Shown here: positions 10,642 through 23,050 of the stretch, in pieces
Numbering within the stretch: the stretch's first letter is position 1
Layout of the letters: the number at the start of each line of letters is the position of its first letter
Origin: Marisa cornuarietis
Lineage: Eukaryota > Mollusca > Gastropoda > Architaenioglossa > Ampullariidae
Length of the DNA stretch: 64,000 bases
Direction: 5' to 3'
NCBI GenBank assembly: GCA_004794655.1
Contig: SMMW01000003.1
Coordinates: 20,478,501 to 20,542,500, forward strand
Position numbers and translations under genes: made by a program
The notes under the pieces: model-generated
Database searches by the model: none
Told to the model about the DNA's origin: nothing
What the model saw: the letters and a program-made list of their open reading frames with translations, nothing else

Positions 10642-11480
10642 GACTGATTTTGAACCTATTCTTTATCTGTGATATTAACGTCTACTTCATCTGATTGTCC
10701 ATCTGAGGCTGGCAAAATCCCTTTTATTCCATTTTTATTTTGAGGCTTTGACCTATCAATAGACGAAAGACCAGTACTTCTCTTAGGGTCAAAGCTATAC
10801 AAATCATTTTTAAATAGTTGACAATAATTTTTATAAAAACTAACTTTTTTATATTTGATTAAGGATAGAATAGAGATTTGATCCTGCAATTGTGCATACA
10901 TTACTCGTACTGCAAGCATAAGGGAATGGCAGTTTTACCCTGACGAAATGGGTAGGACAGATTGAATTTCATTTTCATTAAATGATCCTAAAAATCGATC
11001 GATTACTAAGTGATAATTTAAAGAAAAAAATCATTGTTAACAACACTGAACAGTAACACGTGAACGTGTCTAAACTTGTCACGATCACTAGGAAACGGTA
11101 GAAACTATTATTTTGATACCTGTCCAAGAATTAAACTAACGTGTAACAGTTCAAATGTATCCCACAAACTCCACTTTAAAATGACTCGGAAAAAGTACCG
11201 CTAATCATAGCACTGTAATCTGCTGTCACAGACGCTAAAAACGCTGCCATTGAAACTAAGGAACAACATCCGTCCGGCCTTTCGTTTTTCGGTTTCAAGA
11301 TTACTTTTAGTTCCATTTTAATATTTAAGGTAAAAGAAGTGCTCTAAATTTAAATCGAGACGTTCGTTCAAAAAAAGTGCAGCAAAGTGTCGCTAAGCAA
11401 TATTCGGCACAGATTTATTTAATGAAAGATTTTGTTGTCGTTTCGAACTTACACATGCGCACCAACAGCGGAAGACGATA
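10642..11480 (-). promoter_or_regulatory. Presumed 5'UTR and promoter region of RPGRIP1L
   Basis: This is the region upstream of the RPGRIP1L ATG. No second gene starts here. An 87-codon open frame at 10656-10919 (minus) has no recognisable product and is taken as 5'UTR or chance. No clear TATA box was identified. Two imperfect X-box candidates (11083-11096 and 11243-11256) lie 440-615 bp from the ATG. The transcription start cannot be placed. Confidence 0.4.
11243..11256 (+). promoter_or_regulatory. Imperfect RFX X-box candidate upstream of RPGRIP1L
   Basis: GCTGCCATTGAAAC matches the ciliary X-box consensus GTHNYYATRRNAAC at 12 of 14 positions (C for T at position 2, T for R at position 9). 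RPGRIP1L homologues are known ciliary genes and RFX factors drive such genes. Assignment here is inference from position and motif. Confidence 0.25.
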
Positions 11481-13043
11481 AGGGAGGTAACTAGAACGAG
11501 TTTAAAAACATCCCTTCCCTTTCAAAGTGGTTATTTCTCTTTAGTCGTTTCATGTAGATGCTGCTTAGTGCATGAAGATCCCCTGCTCATCCACTTTTCC
11601 ATAAACTGTAACAATAATATAACTGATAAAACAATATAACTTATATAACATACAAAATAGATGTAAATTAATGGGGTGTGTAGATGGCGATTGTTTTTAT
11701 TCAACAACTTATTTTATAATAAGCCCATCTTATCCAGATATTTTAGAACAAAATGTCGGTATGGCGTGTACAGAATTTTAAAGCTGCTGTCCACTACTTT
11801 GTGGTGTAGCTATGTTGGAACGGTTGTGTCTTCTCGATTTTAGAAGCCACTGAAGTCCAGGCATGGAATCAAAGCCGACAGCAGACTACAATGTCTACAA
11901 ATACCCAAAGGTGGCCACCGTGGCCTCGCTCTTTAGAAATATCTTTCTGCTTTAAAAAAAAAAAAAAAAAACTGCTTGACTGTTTAGTAAAACATCGTAA
12001 TCCATTATACATTTGGGTTTAGACCTGCGCCGAAATGTCGGAAGATTCCATTTCTGAAAGTAAATTATATTTTATGAGTGGCGGATAAGAAGAGAAACCA
12101 AGGAAGGATAAGTAACGCATCTTAATTAAGTTTAAATAAATGCTTGAAATATGTTGCAGTGGAGCTTTTTAATAAGAATAAATAAGAAAATAAAGCCAGA
12201 CGATAGGTACCTTAAATAGAAATGCGATCAATTTCTCTTCTCTCTCTCTCACACACACACACGCCCATATGAACATTTATAACACGCATGCACTTGTAGA
12301 CCGGCTCAATGCTTATCCCTTGGTTTTGGTTCTGTTTACCCATTTGCATTCTTGATATGTTGTGCATTATACATGCAAATACGAAGTTCCACTGCACTTG
12401 GTGATTCCATCGGTGTCGCCGCTCGCCTTGTAGGCCGTTGCGATTTCTAAAGACATTTTAGCCTGCATTATGGCGTTGACACCCGGAAAAAGAGCCTTTA
12501 GATCGTTGGACAGCAGTCGATTTGAAAGCACAGGACTGACATTCACGTCAGCTCTCGCAATGGTGAGCGCGAATCAGTCGCAGAAATCTTTTCTCGACGA
12601 AATAAAAGCAGGCGGGTTACAAGCCGGTGTCGCTACATCAAAGCTGCAGCGACTTGCGTAGCGTGGTGAGAGCGAGGACTAGCGGCCACCCCTCCCCTCC
12701 CAGCCCTCAATGTCCACACCCTACCCGACCCTACGTTCTCGTTGGGTTGTGCCATGCAGGGTTAAATAAATATTAACGGTAATCAGCCCTTTTCTTCGCC
12801 TCGCTAATCGTAAGAAATCTTAGCTCGTGTTCCACTCATACCTCGTATTACGCTGAAATTAGAACTGTACTAACTTAACGGCAGGGTATAAAGAATATTC
12901 TCTTTCGTCAGATAAGCATTTTTTCTTGGTCTTATCGTTAGTGTTTTGGTCACAACAGCATATGTTAAAACTTCAGGTCAAAGTTTCTACTAAAACATAA
13001 CATTGCTAAAAAAAAAAAAATCAAACTCCGCTCTCCCTATTTG

Positions 13044-13047
<4 letters not shown>
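11481..13047. other. Intergenic, no gene recognised
   Basis: AT-rich sequence with a poly-A run at 11952-11971 and a short TC/AC tract at 12236-12261. A 63-codon open frame starts at 12471 (MALTPGKRAFRSLDSSRFES...) with ATG|GTGAGC inside it. The protein is not recognised and no partner exon was found, so it is not called. Confidence 0.5.

Positions 13048-13095
<48 letters not shown>
13048..13095. repeat. (GT)n microsatellite, 48 bp
   Basis: Uninterrupted TG dinucleotides. An AT-rich TATA-type stretch (13246-13282) follows 150 bp later. Confidence 0.95.
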
Positions 13096-13098
<3 letters not shown>

Positions 13099-13844
13099 AT
13101 ACATTTATGCTTTAATATAGACTGTATTGACAGTGCAGCATTGTAAAAATGCCTTGAAGGTTTAATTAAAGATGCTCGCAACATTTTATGTCTTCGAGGT
13201 AAAACAGGTTTAAGATCTCAAATGGAATATGAGTGTGTATAATGTGATATATATATATAATGTGATATATATAAAATATATAAGGGGAAAGATAGCTGAA
13301 TCTTACTTTTATTTTTAATAGACCATACTACGCCGTTTATCCAAGTGAGTGAGTGAGTGAAACAAAATCAGTGCGATTCCTTGATATATCGCACTCTCTC
13401 TATGTCTGTAACACTTGATTTAAGTTCGCTTCCTGGTAACACTGTGCACTGTCAGGCTTAAAATAGAAAAGTACCACTGTGGGTAGAACACAAATAAATT
13501 TGAGATGTAAACTTCATATACACACCCAGAACATTAGTGTGAGAGAAAGGGAGCGCAACCAGTGCAGTCCTGATAATGAAAACACAAGAGGTTGTCACGG
13601 GTAACCAGTGCAGCAAAGAATAAATCTAAGGAGCACTAACGACCTTTCTTCTACAGGGACTTGGAAAATTATTGTAATCAGAACAATTACCAGACACAAA
13701 CATCTCCCGTCACAGGTTGTCTAGAAGTGCACGTGAAAAAGGGAGTTAGCGCTGACATGGAATTAAATTGGAAGCGGCTGTGGGTGTTCAGTGCTCTACA
13801 TCCCCTCATCTTCCCCCGTACACTGATGAGGACTGAGAAACACA

Positions 13845-14625
13845 GAGTGATATGTGATATGAGAGAGAGAGAGAGAGATATATCGTACACTGATGAGGAA
13901 TGCGAGAGACTGAGAGATGTGTGATAAGAAAGAGAGATTATGCACTGATGAGGACTGTGAGAGAAAGTAGGAGAAATAGACAAAGAGATATGTGATAGAG
14001 AGAGAGAGAGATGCGTGATGAGAGAGATTGTACACTGGTGAAGGCTGTGAGAGAAAGAGAGAGGCAGAGAGATATGTGTGCTGAGAGAGATCATACAGTG
14101 ATAAGGACCGAGAGAGACAGAGAGATATTGGTGAGGAGAGAGAGAGAGAGAGAGGAAAAGATCGTATACTGATGAAGACTGTGTGAGAGAGATAGAGACA
14201 GAGATGTGTGTTGAGAGAGAGAGCGTACACTGTCGAAGACTATATGAGAGAGACAGAGACAGATATATGTGTTGAGAGAGAGAGAGAGAGATCGTACACT
14301 GACGAAGACTGTGTGAGAGAAAGAATGATGAAAACAGAGAGATATTTGTGTTGAGAGGAAGAGAGAGATCGTACAATGATGAAGACTGTGTGAGAGAGAC
14401 AGAGACAGATATGTGTGTTGAGCGAGAGAGAGATCGTACACTGATGAAGACTGTGTGAGAGAGAGACAGAGACAGATATGTGTGTTGAGAGAGAGAGAGA
14501 GATCGTACACTGATGAAGACTGCGTGAGAGAAAGAACGACAAAAACCAGAGAGATATGTGTGGTGAGAGAGAGAGAGGGAGGGAGATCATACACCGAGGA
14601 AAACCAAGAGAAAGAAGAGAGGCGA
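13845..14625. repeat. GA-rich diverged minisatellite
   Basis: Roughly 70-bp units each carry ATCGTACACTGATGAAGACT followed by GTGTGAGAGAGA(GACAGAGA) and ATATGTGTGTTGAGAGAGA, about eleven copies with strong length variation. The strand is almost purine-only between the unit cores. Long Ser/Leu/His open frames on the minus strand (up to 229 codons) are translations of the repeat, not genes. Confidence 0.9.
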
Positions 14626-15959
14626 CAGAGACGTGACAAGCAAGGGCCGTCACTCCTAACTTGGCCGCCGTCGCAAAGTGGACATCAAAAGCCGACCCGG
14701 ATATCAAAGTCCTAATCCGCTAAAAGACATTTCAATTCGTACACCTCCACAGTAGCCATGCGGAGGGCACTCATTGGCTGCCTTTTATGGACGATTTAAT
14801 AAGCTCCGTGTACCGTTCAGCTACCCTTCAGTTTCCTTCGTGTTACTTCTCCTTTGATGTCATTCAGTCCAGTTGGCAGAAAGCAAAAGCGGGTTCTGTT
14901 GGACGGCACCTGAACTGATGGGTGACACGGACTGTACTAAATTTTAATGTCACGAACAAGGGAGGCGAGGGAAAAAAAAACTTGAAGGAGGCGCTGAAGT
15001 CAATGCTTTCTACAGAACTGGAAAAAGTTATCCCGCGCAACCTTTCCTTTTCTTTGCTCGGCAACAGCACACGAACCAGGGGCTGGAGACGAAGAAAAGA
15101 CAAGCGGGCTGAACGCTGGCAACCTTTACAGAATATTCAACGATGAAAGATGAAAAGCGGCTCCGATGCTGTCTTTCCCTCCGTCCTTGTACAGCTGTGG
15201 AAGAGCAGGACTTTTGTTCAACTCTTCAAAAGACCATGACAACTATCTGAGACAGGAATAATGACTGTCTGAAACGGTAATCCCCGAGAAGCATATTAAT
15301 CTCACGAATAGGCATGTATTCTTCTTGGATAAACATACCAGGCTTAGGATAAACGTGTAATCTTCTTGGGTGAACATGTGAGTCATCGAAGCAAGCAATA
15401 GAACATCAAGGGTAAGAATCAGCACCAAATACAGAACATCGATCTTTAAACAAAGGAAACGCTAGAATTTTTTTTTCAAATTAAATATTAAAAAAAAAAA
15501 AAAAAAATTATCTGAGTCTGATGCAAGCAAGGAGTGACAAGGGTTACTCGTGATTCTGCAAATCTCTGCGTTAATATGTCCGTTTTATTCATTAAAAACT
15601 GACATCTGGACAAGCCGTTTACAGAGTCGATTGTTTGAAGATGAATACATAAAAAAATATCTCAACCCTTTTTTCATTTTGAGCTCCACGGGACTGTGCT
15701 ATGTGATGATCCTTAGAATGGTAATCGGTGATCGTGTGATATAATGTCTTTCTGTGACCAGGGATGTGCTAGTCCTTGTGACTTGGTAGGCGATGCAGGT
15801 GATCATGTGATGTGATAATAACACAGGTTGCGATGATCCTCAGAGTGATGGACATTGTGTGATAGGGTATGTCATGGCTGGATCCTTAGAGAAGTGATCG
15901 GCGAGTGCTGGTTGATGACTATATGCGATTGTGGGACTGACAGGGTACTATCCTTACTA
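14626..15959. other. Intergenic, no gene recognised
   Basis: No coding feature was found. An A-rich run lies at 15491-15507. From 15700 to 15930 there is a loose recurrence of GTGATC...GTGTGAT words, too diverged to call a repeat array. Confidence 0.4.
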
Positions 15960-16160
15960 ACGAGATTGGGGCATTCCAGGCGAAAGGTTCTGGAGGTTGG
16001 GGCACTGTAAGACTACAGGAGTAAGGCTGTGGAGACTGGGGCACTGTATTACAGATTGGGGCACTGTAGGACTACAAGAGTCAAGCTCTGGAGACTGAGA
16101 CACTGTAGAAGGATTACAAGAGTAAAACTCTGAGATTAGGGCATTGTAGGAGGATATGAG
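15960..16160. repeat. Diverged minisatellite, roughly 40-55 bp unit
   Basis: The phrase GGGGCACTGTA(G)GACTACAAGAGTAA(G)GCTCTGGAGACT recurs four to five times with indels and decays towards the right. Confidence 0.65.
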
Positions 16161-17034
16161 TGATCTGGATTTGATCCTAAACGCACGAACGCAGGTTGGT
16201 GAGGGCGCAGGCGTATGCACACAAACAATATCACTGTTGAACATCTGACAACATGCACGTCACGTGGACGGCCGCTAATCCGAGTAGACGGCCATTAACT
16301 TTGTATCAATGCCTGTTTTCAGTAATGTGATATAATCTGGCGACTGACTGGTCATAGCTGATTACTCGACAATGTTAACAGCTGCTCACTTGGCTTCGCT
16401 TCGCCTCGTCCCGGGTGACGATGCAACGCTTACAAGGCTATCAATGGTGACGGCGAAATCAGTCTCTGACAAATAAGGTGGCTACAAGATGGCGCCCTAC
16501 ATGTTCTGGGGACAGTTTTTACCATTTACCGCCGTTCCCGAGGGAAGTAACTAAGATCGCTTTTAGGCGCAGCGAAGCAAGGGTGAGAGGTAATCCAGTT
16601 ATCCTGGCACTGACATTGATACTTCTGAATACAGTAAACAAAGTTGACAAGCCTGCCACGTGGTGTTCTCCCGTCCTGAGGCCATTTGAAAATGGCTTCC
16701 CTTCCTGCTGTTTGTCTGGAGTTTGTTGCACAAAAGCGACACCATGTGAGAGCTCAGCACGAGGCCGGGCAGGGGGAGACTACCAACATGGTTGTAATCA
16801 GGTCTCTGCAGAAATGAGCGATGCATTTCCAAATGCCCGAATTACTCTTAATGTTCCCGTGAGAGTTCTGGTCCCCTTGCTGGCTACATCCCCTTTATTG
16901 TCCTGCCGCTCCCAGGGCGCACGTAGAGAACAGTGTTTATCGTTCTGCGAAATGGCGGAGGTGAAATGTATTGCACTTTTTTTTTTATCTTTGCTGACTT
17001 CTCTCACTCTAGTTTTGTGTTTCTGTTGTTCTCT

Positions 17035-17066
<32 letters not shown>

Positions 17067-18261
17067 TTTAAGATAGTTTCGTAAGATGAAATTAAACTTC
17101 TTCATTTATCTAAATAGAATATCTGTTGAGGAGTACGATTTTGCCTTGCATTTTCTGTGTACCTTAATCTTTACTCTCTGTATTTTTGTATCTTAATCTC
17201 TATTCCCTATGTGTCTTTGTGGAAATTCGCTGCAGTCGTCCGACACTATCCCATGTGCCTATGCATTTCAAAATTTTCTAAACATATCTTTCAACAATCT
17301 TACATCCTCTCGTCTCTGTCTTTGCGTACCTTGGCCTAAACAATCTGCTCCAAACTAGTTTCTCATTTCCCCCCCATCTACCCAGCACCCAACACTCACC
17401 ATTCACCACCACCCAGCAGGTCGAATTCTGAGGCGGCTTTTGCCACCGTTATGAGAACTAAACTCAGAGAAATTCCGATCTTATGGTAACTCATAGAAAC
17501 GAATGAAGCCTGTAGGATGTGTGAGAGGTGACGTGGCCAGCAGAGGGTTGGAAACGACACCTGAGGAGGAAGGAAACAAATCAAGAGAGGAAGGAGATGC
17601 TGCCTGCACTCGTCTGGACTTCTGTGAGCGAACGAGGACGAGAGAGAGAGAGAGAGAGACCTACACACGTTCTAACATCTGATAATTATTTTTAATTTTA
17701 CTCTTATTCTTTATAAACTTACTCTTATTCTTTATAAATTAATTATGTTCTTGACTTCACACGACTCCCCGCCTCCTGCTTGACGTTCGTCCATACAGAC
17801 CTTTTGTGGTCCCCAAACGAGAAGATTTCTATTTTACCGTGACCTTTGACACCTCTCTGGCGCGGCACACCGCCGAGGACAACACCAGCGCATGAAAGAC
17901 AAGGCGCATGTACGTCTCTAGCTCGGCGCATCTCTTGAGCGCAAGGTGTGAGGAGGCGGTGCACTGAACCTGACAGATCGGAAGTTAGCAACTGGTCGTC
18001 AAGGCGACGATGGGGGCCTCCGCAACTTGTGAGGTCGTGCCGGTATCCAGGACAACCCGGAGGTGAGCACGTTCTGCTGTTTCAGCTGCCGCCCACTTCA
18101 CGTCGGGCTGTCCCGCCCGAGCCACGCGGAAGATGGACGAGAAGGGGTTCCACCTGTTTGTACTCCTCGTACTCACCTGAATTACCTCAGGCCGTCTCAG
18201 GTATGTTGTAATTTTCCTCGCTTGTAAGTTGCGTCATAAACACTCCCTGTCTAACGCGACG

Positions 18262-18262
<1 letters not shown>
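16161..18262. other. GC-richer intergenic island, no gene recognised
   Basis: Open frames occur on both strands (for example 197 codons at 16478-17071) but none shows a known motif. The 3' part of that frame runs into a (TG)n(AG)n tract (17035-17067). ACAAGATGGCGCC at 16486-16498 resembles a YY1 site. A GA tract lies at 17640-17660. I see no exon with conserved protein content. Confidence 0.4.

Positions 18263-18333
<71 letters not shown>
18263..18333. repeat. (CA)n microsatellite, about 70 bp
   Basis: Uninterrupted CA dinucleotides. The poly Cys-Val open frames on the minus strand are artefacts of the repeat. Confidence 0.97.
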
Positions 18334-18335
<2 letters not shown>

Positions 18336-18731
18336 TGAGTTCCACCGTGGTAAAAATTGTTGGAAAAGTAAACTGTAGGTAAGGTATGTTGCACACTAGT
18401 GACGTGTTCTTCAATTCCCCAAGTAAACCCGAAAAGGATGTTCCGACGACCTCGCCAGTTTTCACCAACAAGTAATATATTCATTTGTAGATTTTTGTTC
18501 AAGACAATGTCTTTTTAAATCCCGCAATACAATAGTAAAACAAATACAAAGGACTAAAACGAGCATCAATTATTTTACTGGCGTATAGAAATCTCTAGCA
18601 TTGTCTTCCAACATCCCATAACTGAGTTGCTGTCCTAAAACAGCTGAAATACCGAAGGTCTCTCTTAGAAGTCACCAACTTTTCCTGACATTGTTTTCCA
18701 TCTTTTCCGACCGGACTTACAGGACTGATTT

Positions 18732-18830
18732 AATAATAATAATAATAATAATGTTGGCTTGTATAGCGCCAAATCCTGGCCTGTGGACAGCTCAAGGCGC
18801 TGACGTCAAAATAAGATGACGACAAAATGT
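18732..18830 (+). mobile_element. (AAT)n-anchored interspersed element
   Basis: (AAT)n is followed by GTTGGCTTGTATAGCGCC and AAATCCTGGCCTGTGGACAG then CTCAAGGCGCTGACG. It has the same layout as 6462-6545 and the inverse of 45945-46006. The terminal word AGCGCC...GGCGCT forms an inverted repeat. Confidence 0.55.
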
Positions 18831-18900
18831 GGGTGTGTAGCGGCCTGTCTCCTCCACGTCACAGGGCAGCGTCACACACAGCAAGAACACAGTCCTCAGC

Positions 18901-19148
18901 ACAAATATCCAACATGTCATACAAGCCGGAATACACTCCATAAACAAATATCAAACATGTCACACAAGCCGAAATACACTCTATAAACAAATATCAAACA
19001 TGTCACACAAGCCGGAATACACTCCATACAACAAATATCAAACATGTCATACAAGCCGGAATACACTCCATAAACAAATATCAAACATGTCACACAAGCC
19101 GGAATACACTCCATACAACAAATATCAAACATGTCATACACTCCACAG
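18901..19148. repeat. 43-bp tandem repeat, about 5.7 copies
   Basis: The unit is ACAAATATCAAACATGTCAC then ACAAGCCGGAATACACTCCATAA. Copies differ by few substitutions and a one-base length change. Both strands are open as short ORFs, which are not genes. Confidence 0.93.
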
Positions 19149-19209
19149 AAAATGCAACATCCAACAGAAGGCACAAGTTTCACTGGAACGTCAGCGGTGA
19201 TGACTCTTG

Positions 19210-19955
19210 CTACAAACAAGTGATTGCTACATGGTGGGACGACTATTATTTAGACTTAGAGTTAAACGTCAAGAAAACAAAAGAAATGATTGTACATTTC
19301 AGGAAAGACAAAGCTGATTTTGATGACATACTTGAAAGGTGAGATCGTAACAAGAGTAGACAGTTACACATATTTAGGTATAATTATCGATGCTAAACTT
19401 ACCTGGAAAGCTCATGTTGATGGTGTTGTCAAGAAAATGCATAACCGCCTTAACTGTTTGAGGCAACTTAGATCTTTTAATGTCCGCCCTGAACTCCTCC
19501 AACTATTGTACACTTCAGTAATATTCAGAACCGTGACTGTTGGCCTGGGGTGCTGGGGTGGGAGTATAGCAAAACAGGAGAGGGACAAGCTGAACAAAAA
19601 CATTAAAAAAACTGACTACATTTTTAGCCGATGACTCTCATCTGCTCCGACAGGAATTTGACAAGAGACACAAAGACAGAAATGGTAGGTTTAGAGTTCC
19701 CTGAGCCAGAACTGCACGATATCTGCACTCATTTATTCCGGCGGCAATTCGAATATACAACCAAATCATAGCTAGGACACAACTTTGAATGAAGGTTCTC
19801 GTACAGGTGCCTCCCGTTCGCGAAGCCCCCGGTCTTTTTTAACATTTATGTTTATATTTAATGTCATACTTGAGGTATCATGTTCTGTCTGATGTAACAT
19901 GGCAGACAAATAATTTCCTGAAAATGATCAATAAAGATGTTTTGTATTTGTATCT
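19210..19955 (+). pseudogene. 5'-truncated non-LTR retrotransposon, RT C-terminal part
   Basis: In frame order it reads LNVKKTKEMIVHFRKDKAD (about 19262-19320), a frameshift near 19340, then VDSYTYLGIIIDAKLTWKAH (about 19360-19420) and LNCLRQLRSFNV...ELLQLLYTSVI. A second break near 19634 is followed by HLLRQEFDKRHKDRNGRFRV-like remnants. The N-V-x-K-T-K-E-M and Y-x-Y-L-G-I-x-I-D motifs are the standard post-catalytic region of CR1/Rex-type reverse transcriptases. The 3' end has AATAAAGATG and TTTGTATTTGTATC, typical of such tails. The copy is inactive. Confidence 0.85.
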
Positions 19956-20500
19956 TAACAGCAGGTGATGATGACCATCTCCCATACACTGAATTTATAG
20001 GGACGCATAATCCCTTAAGTTAATAAATATGTTTATCGTTTCTTCCGGGGATCCCGTTAACACTGAAAGGACCGTTGCCAAAGCTTCCTACAACAAAGCT
20101 GGGAAAGCTAGCTGGCTACCTGGGGTAACAAGGGAGGCATCTTCGCGAGTCACTGCGTCCTTTGTGCCCGCTGTTCACCCCCTTGTTGCCCTGCGCGACT
20201 GCCCCGAGTTCTCCTCGCATCCTTCTGAGCAACGGCGGATTAACACCAATCAAAGACCTCATTACCGCTCCCTCCAGGAATCCCTCCGCCGCGTTCTAAG
20301 ATCCATGTCCCACGCAGTGAGGCGGACAATTCGCTTTAAAATGACGGGAGATCGCCGACACGACCTGTGTTCAAGTGACTTTTCGTGTTTGCTGGGGTTG
20401 GAAGTTTTCGGGCAATCACTGAAGAATTCGCCACGCATTTGATGAAAGTGGAGACGTGAAAACAGCAAACCACTGCAAAGAATGAAAGCTAGAGAAAGTC
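19956..20500. other. Intergenic, unrecognised open frame
   Basis: A 137-codon frame (20029-20442, plus) is open in GC-richer DNA but has no domain, signal peptide or splice structure I recognise. Its reverse strand is also open for 68 codons. Treated as non-coding. Confidence 0.4.
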
Positions 20501-20502
20501 GA

Positions 20503-20546
<44 letters not shown>

Positions 20547-20548
20547 AA
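20501..20548. repeat. (GAAA)n microsatellite
   Basis: Twelve tetranucleotide units with no interruption. Confidence 0.97.
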
Positions 20549-21724
20549 TTGAATAATGCTAGCAAACTCAGAGTTCATGACATGAGCATTTCAGGATCAC
20601 GAGGTAAATAAGAAATGTCGATGATGCATTGTGGGAGCTGTGTTTTTAATACGTCGGAATAAGTATTTGACAGGAGGCAGCCCTGTGTGGTCCTCATTTT
20701 GTGTGCTAACTTATAATCATTATGTGTGCTAATCATTGTATGTGTGATAATTTCTACAAATCGTTGTATTTGTGTCAATATCGTAATCTTTCTATGTGAG
20801 CGGAAATATTCTGTTCCGATGCAGCGAGTTGTGAGAGAGAGAGAGCACACAGTGAACTCGCGACCGGTCCTTGCCTCAGACTGAATTCTCTTTTCTTTCT
20901 GTCTAAACAAGCGAGGGGGGGCTGGAGAAGTAAGAGAATTTTTTGCGCTTTTCTTTTTTAATCAGCCCCGGGAGGTCAAAGACCCGATTAAATATCCGGT
21001 TCTTGGTGGCGCGGAATAGTTTGGCCAGATTTGTGAGTGGCCCAGTGGTACAAAGCTTTCTCTCCTCGCTATCGTCGCCCGAGTTTTCCCCCCGCGCCGC
21101 CAACGCGGCCGTGACTTCCTACACGGCAGCTGATGCCAAGCGGAAAATAAAAGCGACAAGATCCTCCGCAAAAAAAAAGAGAGTCATGGGTCAGCAAGTC
21201 AGAGAAAGGCAAGGAGGTAGAAAAGGAGAACATCACTGAGACTGAAAGAAAGGCTTTAGCAGCGCCGGCAGGAACGAGTGTTTAAACCCCTTGTCAACAG
21301 TCTCCGCAAGACGGCGCTCCTTCATCTCTGCACGCTTGGCTGCTCTGTAGAATGTCTTCCTGGCAGGAGGCACCGCTGGAGTTTGGCTTGACTGCGCCGG
21401 ACCTGACCTGCAAAATAATGGCAAATCGGTTTTTAAATAGGTTTCCTATTAATCGTTATGTCAGGGGAACCTCATGGCTGATTTATGACATTGGCGCTCA
21501 GCGGTGTGTGCCTATTGTGTCTGACAGTTGGCCTTGTATTACACGAGCGCTTGCTAAACACAGCCAGCCGGGTGGTGTCGCTCCGCTCCATGACGAGCAG
21601 CAGGCCTTGCGCGCAACCCTAGCAGCGCCTTCTCGCGGAAGCCCGAGGTCTAGAGTTGTGTACCAACAGTTTGATCAAGGCATTGCGGCAGTTTGTGTCT
21701 CGCACAAACAACAAATTACCATAC
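20549..21724. other. Intergenic, no gene recognised
   Basis: A GC-rich segment at 20900-21730 with short overlapping open frames on both strands and no protein motif. It abuts the start of the large 34-bp array. Confidence 0.4.
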
Positions 21725-23050
21725 TGTGAGTCTGTAACTAACAAATAGATTAACGTACCGTGAGTCTGTCACTAACAATTAACACAGCATACCGTGAGTC
21801 TGTCACTAACAATTAACATAGCATACCGTGAGTCTGTCACTAACAAATAGATTAGCATACCGTGAGTCTGTCACTAACAATTAACATAGCATACCGTGAG
21901 TCTGTCACTAACAAATAGATTAGCATACCGTGAGTCTGTCACTAACAAATAGATTAGCATACCGTGAGTCTGTCACTAACAAATAGCAGATTAACATACC
22001 GCGAGTCTGTAAATAACAAGTAGATTAGCATACAATGAGTCTGTCACTAACAAATAGATTAGCATACCGTAAGTCTGCTACTAACAAATAGATTAGCTTA
22101 CTGTGAGTCTGACACTAACTACTAGATTAGCATACCGTGAGTCTGCTACTAACAAATAGATTAGCGTACTGTGAGTCTGTCACTAACAAATAACTTAGCA
22201 TACCGTGAGTCTGCTACTAACAAATAGATTAGCGTACTGTGAGTCTGTCACTAACAACTAGATTAGCATACCGTGAGTCTGTCAATAACAAATAGATTAT
22301 CGTACTGTGAGTCTGTCACTAACTACTAGATTAGCATACCGTGAGTCTGCTACTAACAAATAGATTAGCGTACTGTGAGTCTGTCACTAACAACTAGATT
22401 AGCATACCGTGAGTCTGCTACTAACAAATAGATTAGCGTACTGTGAGTCTGTCACTAACAACTAGATTAGCATACCGTGAGTCTGTCACTAACAAATAGA
22501 TTAGCGTACTGTGAGTCTGTCACTAACAACTAGATTAGCATACCGTGAGTCTGCTACTAACAAATAGATTAGTGTACTGTGAGTCTGTCACTAACAACTA
22601 GATTAGCATACCGTGAGTCTGCTACTAACAAATAGATTAGCGTACTGTGAGTCTGTCACTAACAACTAGATTAGCATACCGTGAGTCTGTCACTAACAAA
22701 TAGATTAGCGTACTGTGAGTCTGTCACTAACAACTAGATTAGCATACCGTGAGTCTGCTACTAACAAATAGATTAGCGTACTGTGAGTCTGTCACTAACA
22801 ACTAGATTAGCATACCGTGAGTCTGTCACTAACAAATAGATTAGCGTACTGTGAGTCTGTCACTAACAACTAGATTAGCATACCGTGAGTCTGCTACTAA
22901 CAAATAGATTAGCGTACTGTGAGTCTGTCACTAACAACTAGATTAGCATACCGTGAGTCTGTCACTAACAAATAGATTAGCATACCGTGAGTCTGCTACT
23001 AACAAATAGATTAGCATACCGTGAGTCTGCTACTAACAAATAGCAGATTA
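21725..23050. repeat. 34-bp satellite array A with 68-bp higher-order unit
   Basis: The basic unit is TCTGTCACTAACAAATAGAT then TAGCATACCGTGAG, about 39 copies. From about 22150 to 22950 two unit types alternate. One has AACAAATAGATTAGCGTACTG and the other AACAACTAGATTAGCATACC, often with CTGCTACT. The period is therefore 68 bp for about twelve successive dimers. The edges are more diverged than the centre, as expected when unequal exchange homogenises the middle. Confidence 0.97.

Noticed and set aside
10656..10919. 87-codon minus-strand frame just upstream of RPGRIP1L
   Set aside because: No recognised protein, AT-rich, and it ends before the RPGRIP1L start; best explained as 5' UTR or chance.
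12471..12661. 63-codon frame MALTPGKRAFRSLDSSRFES...
   Set aside because: Decent ATG and an internal GTGAG donor, but no recognised family and no second exon.
13687..14707. Overlapping minus-strand open frames of 144-229 codons rich in Ser, Leu and His
   Set aside because: They are direct translations of the GA-rich minisatellite; several frames are open at once and no domain or splice context supports a gene.
16478..17071. 197-codon plus-strand frame
   Set aside because: No domain; its C-terminus runs into TG/AG microsatellite; the reverse strand is equally open, as expected in GC-rich non-coding DNA.
18187..18502. Poly Cys-Val frames
   Set aside because: Generated by the (CA)n microsatellite at 18263-18333; the same holds for frames over the dinucleotide tracts near 45.4, 47.2 and 60.3 kb.
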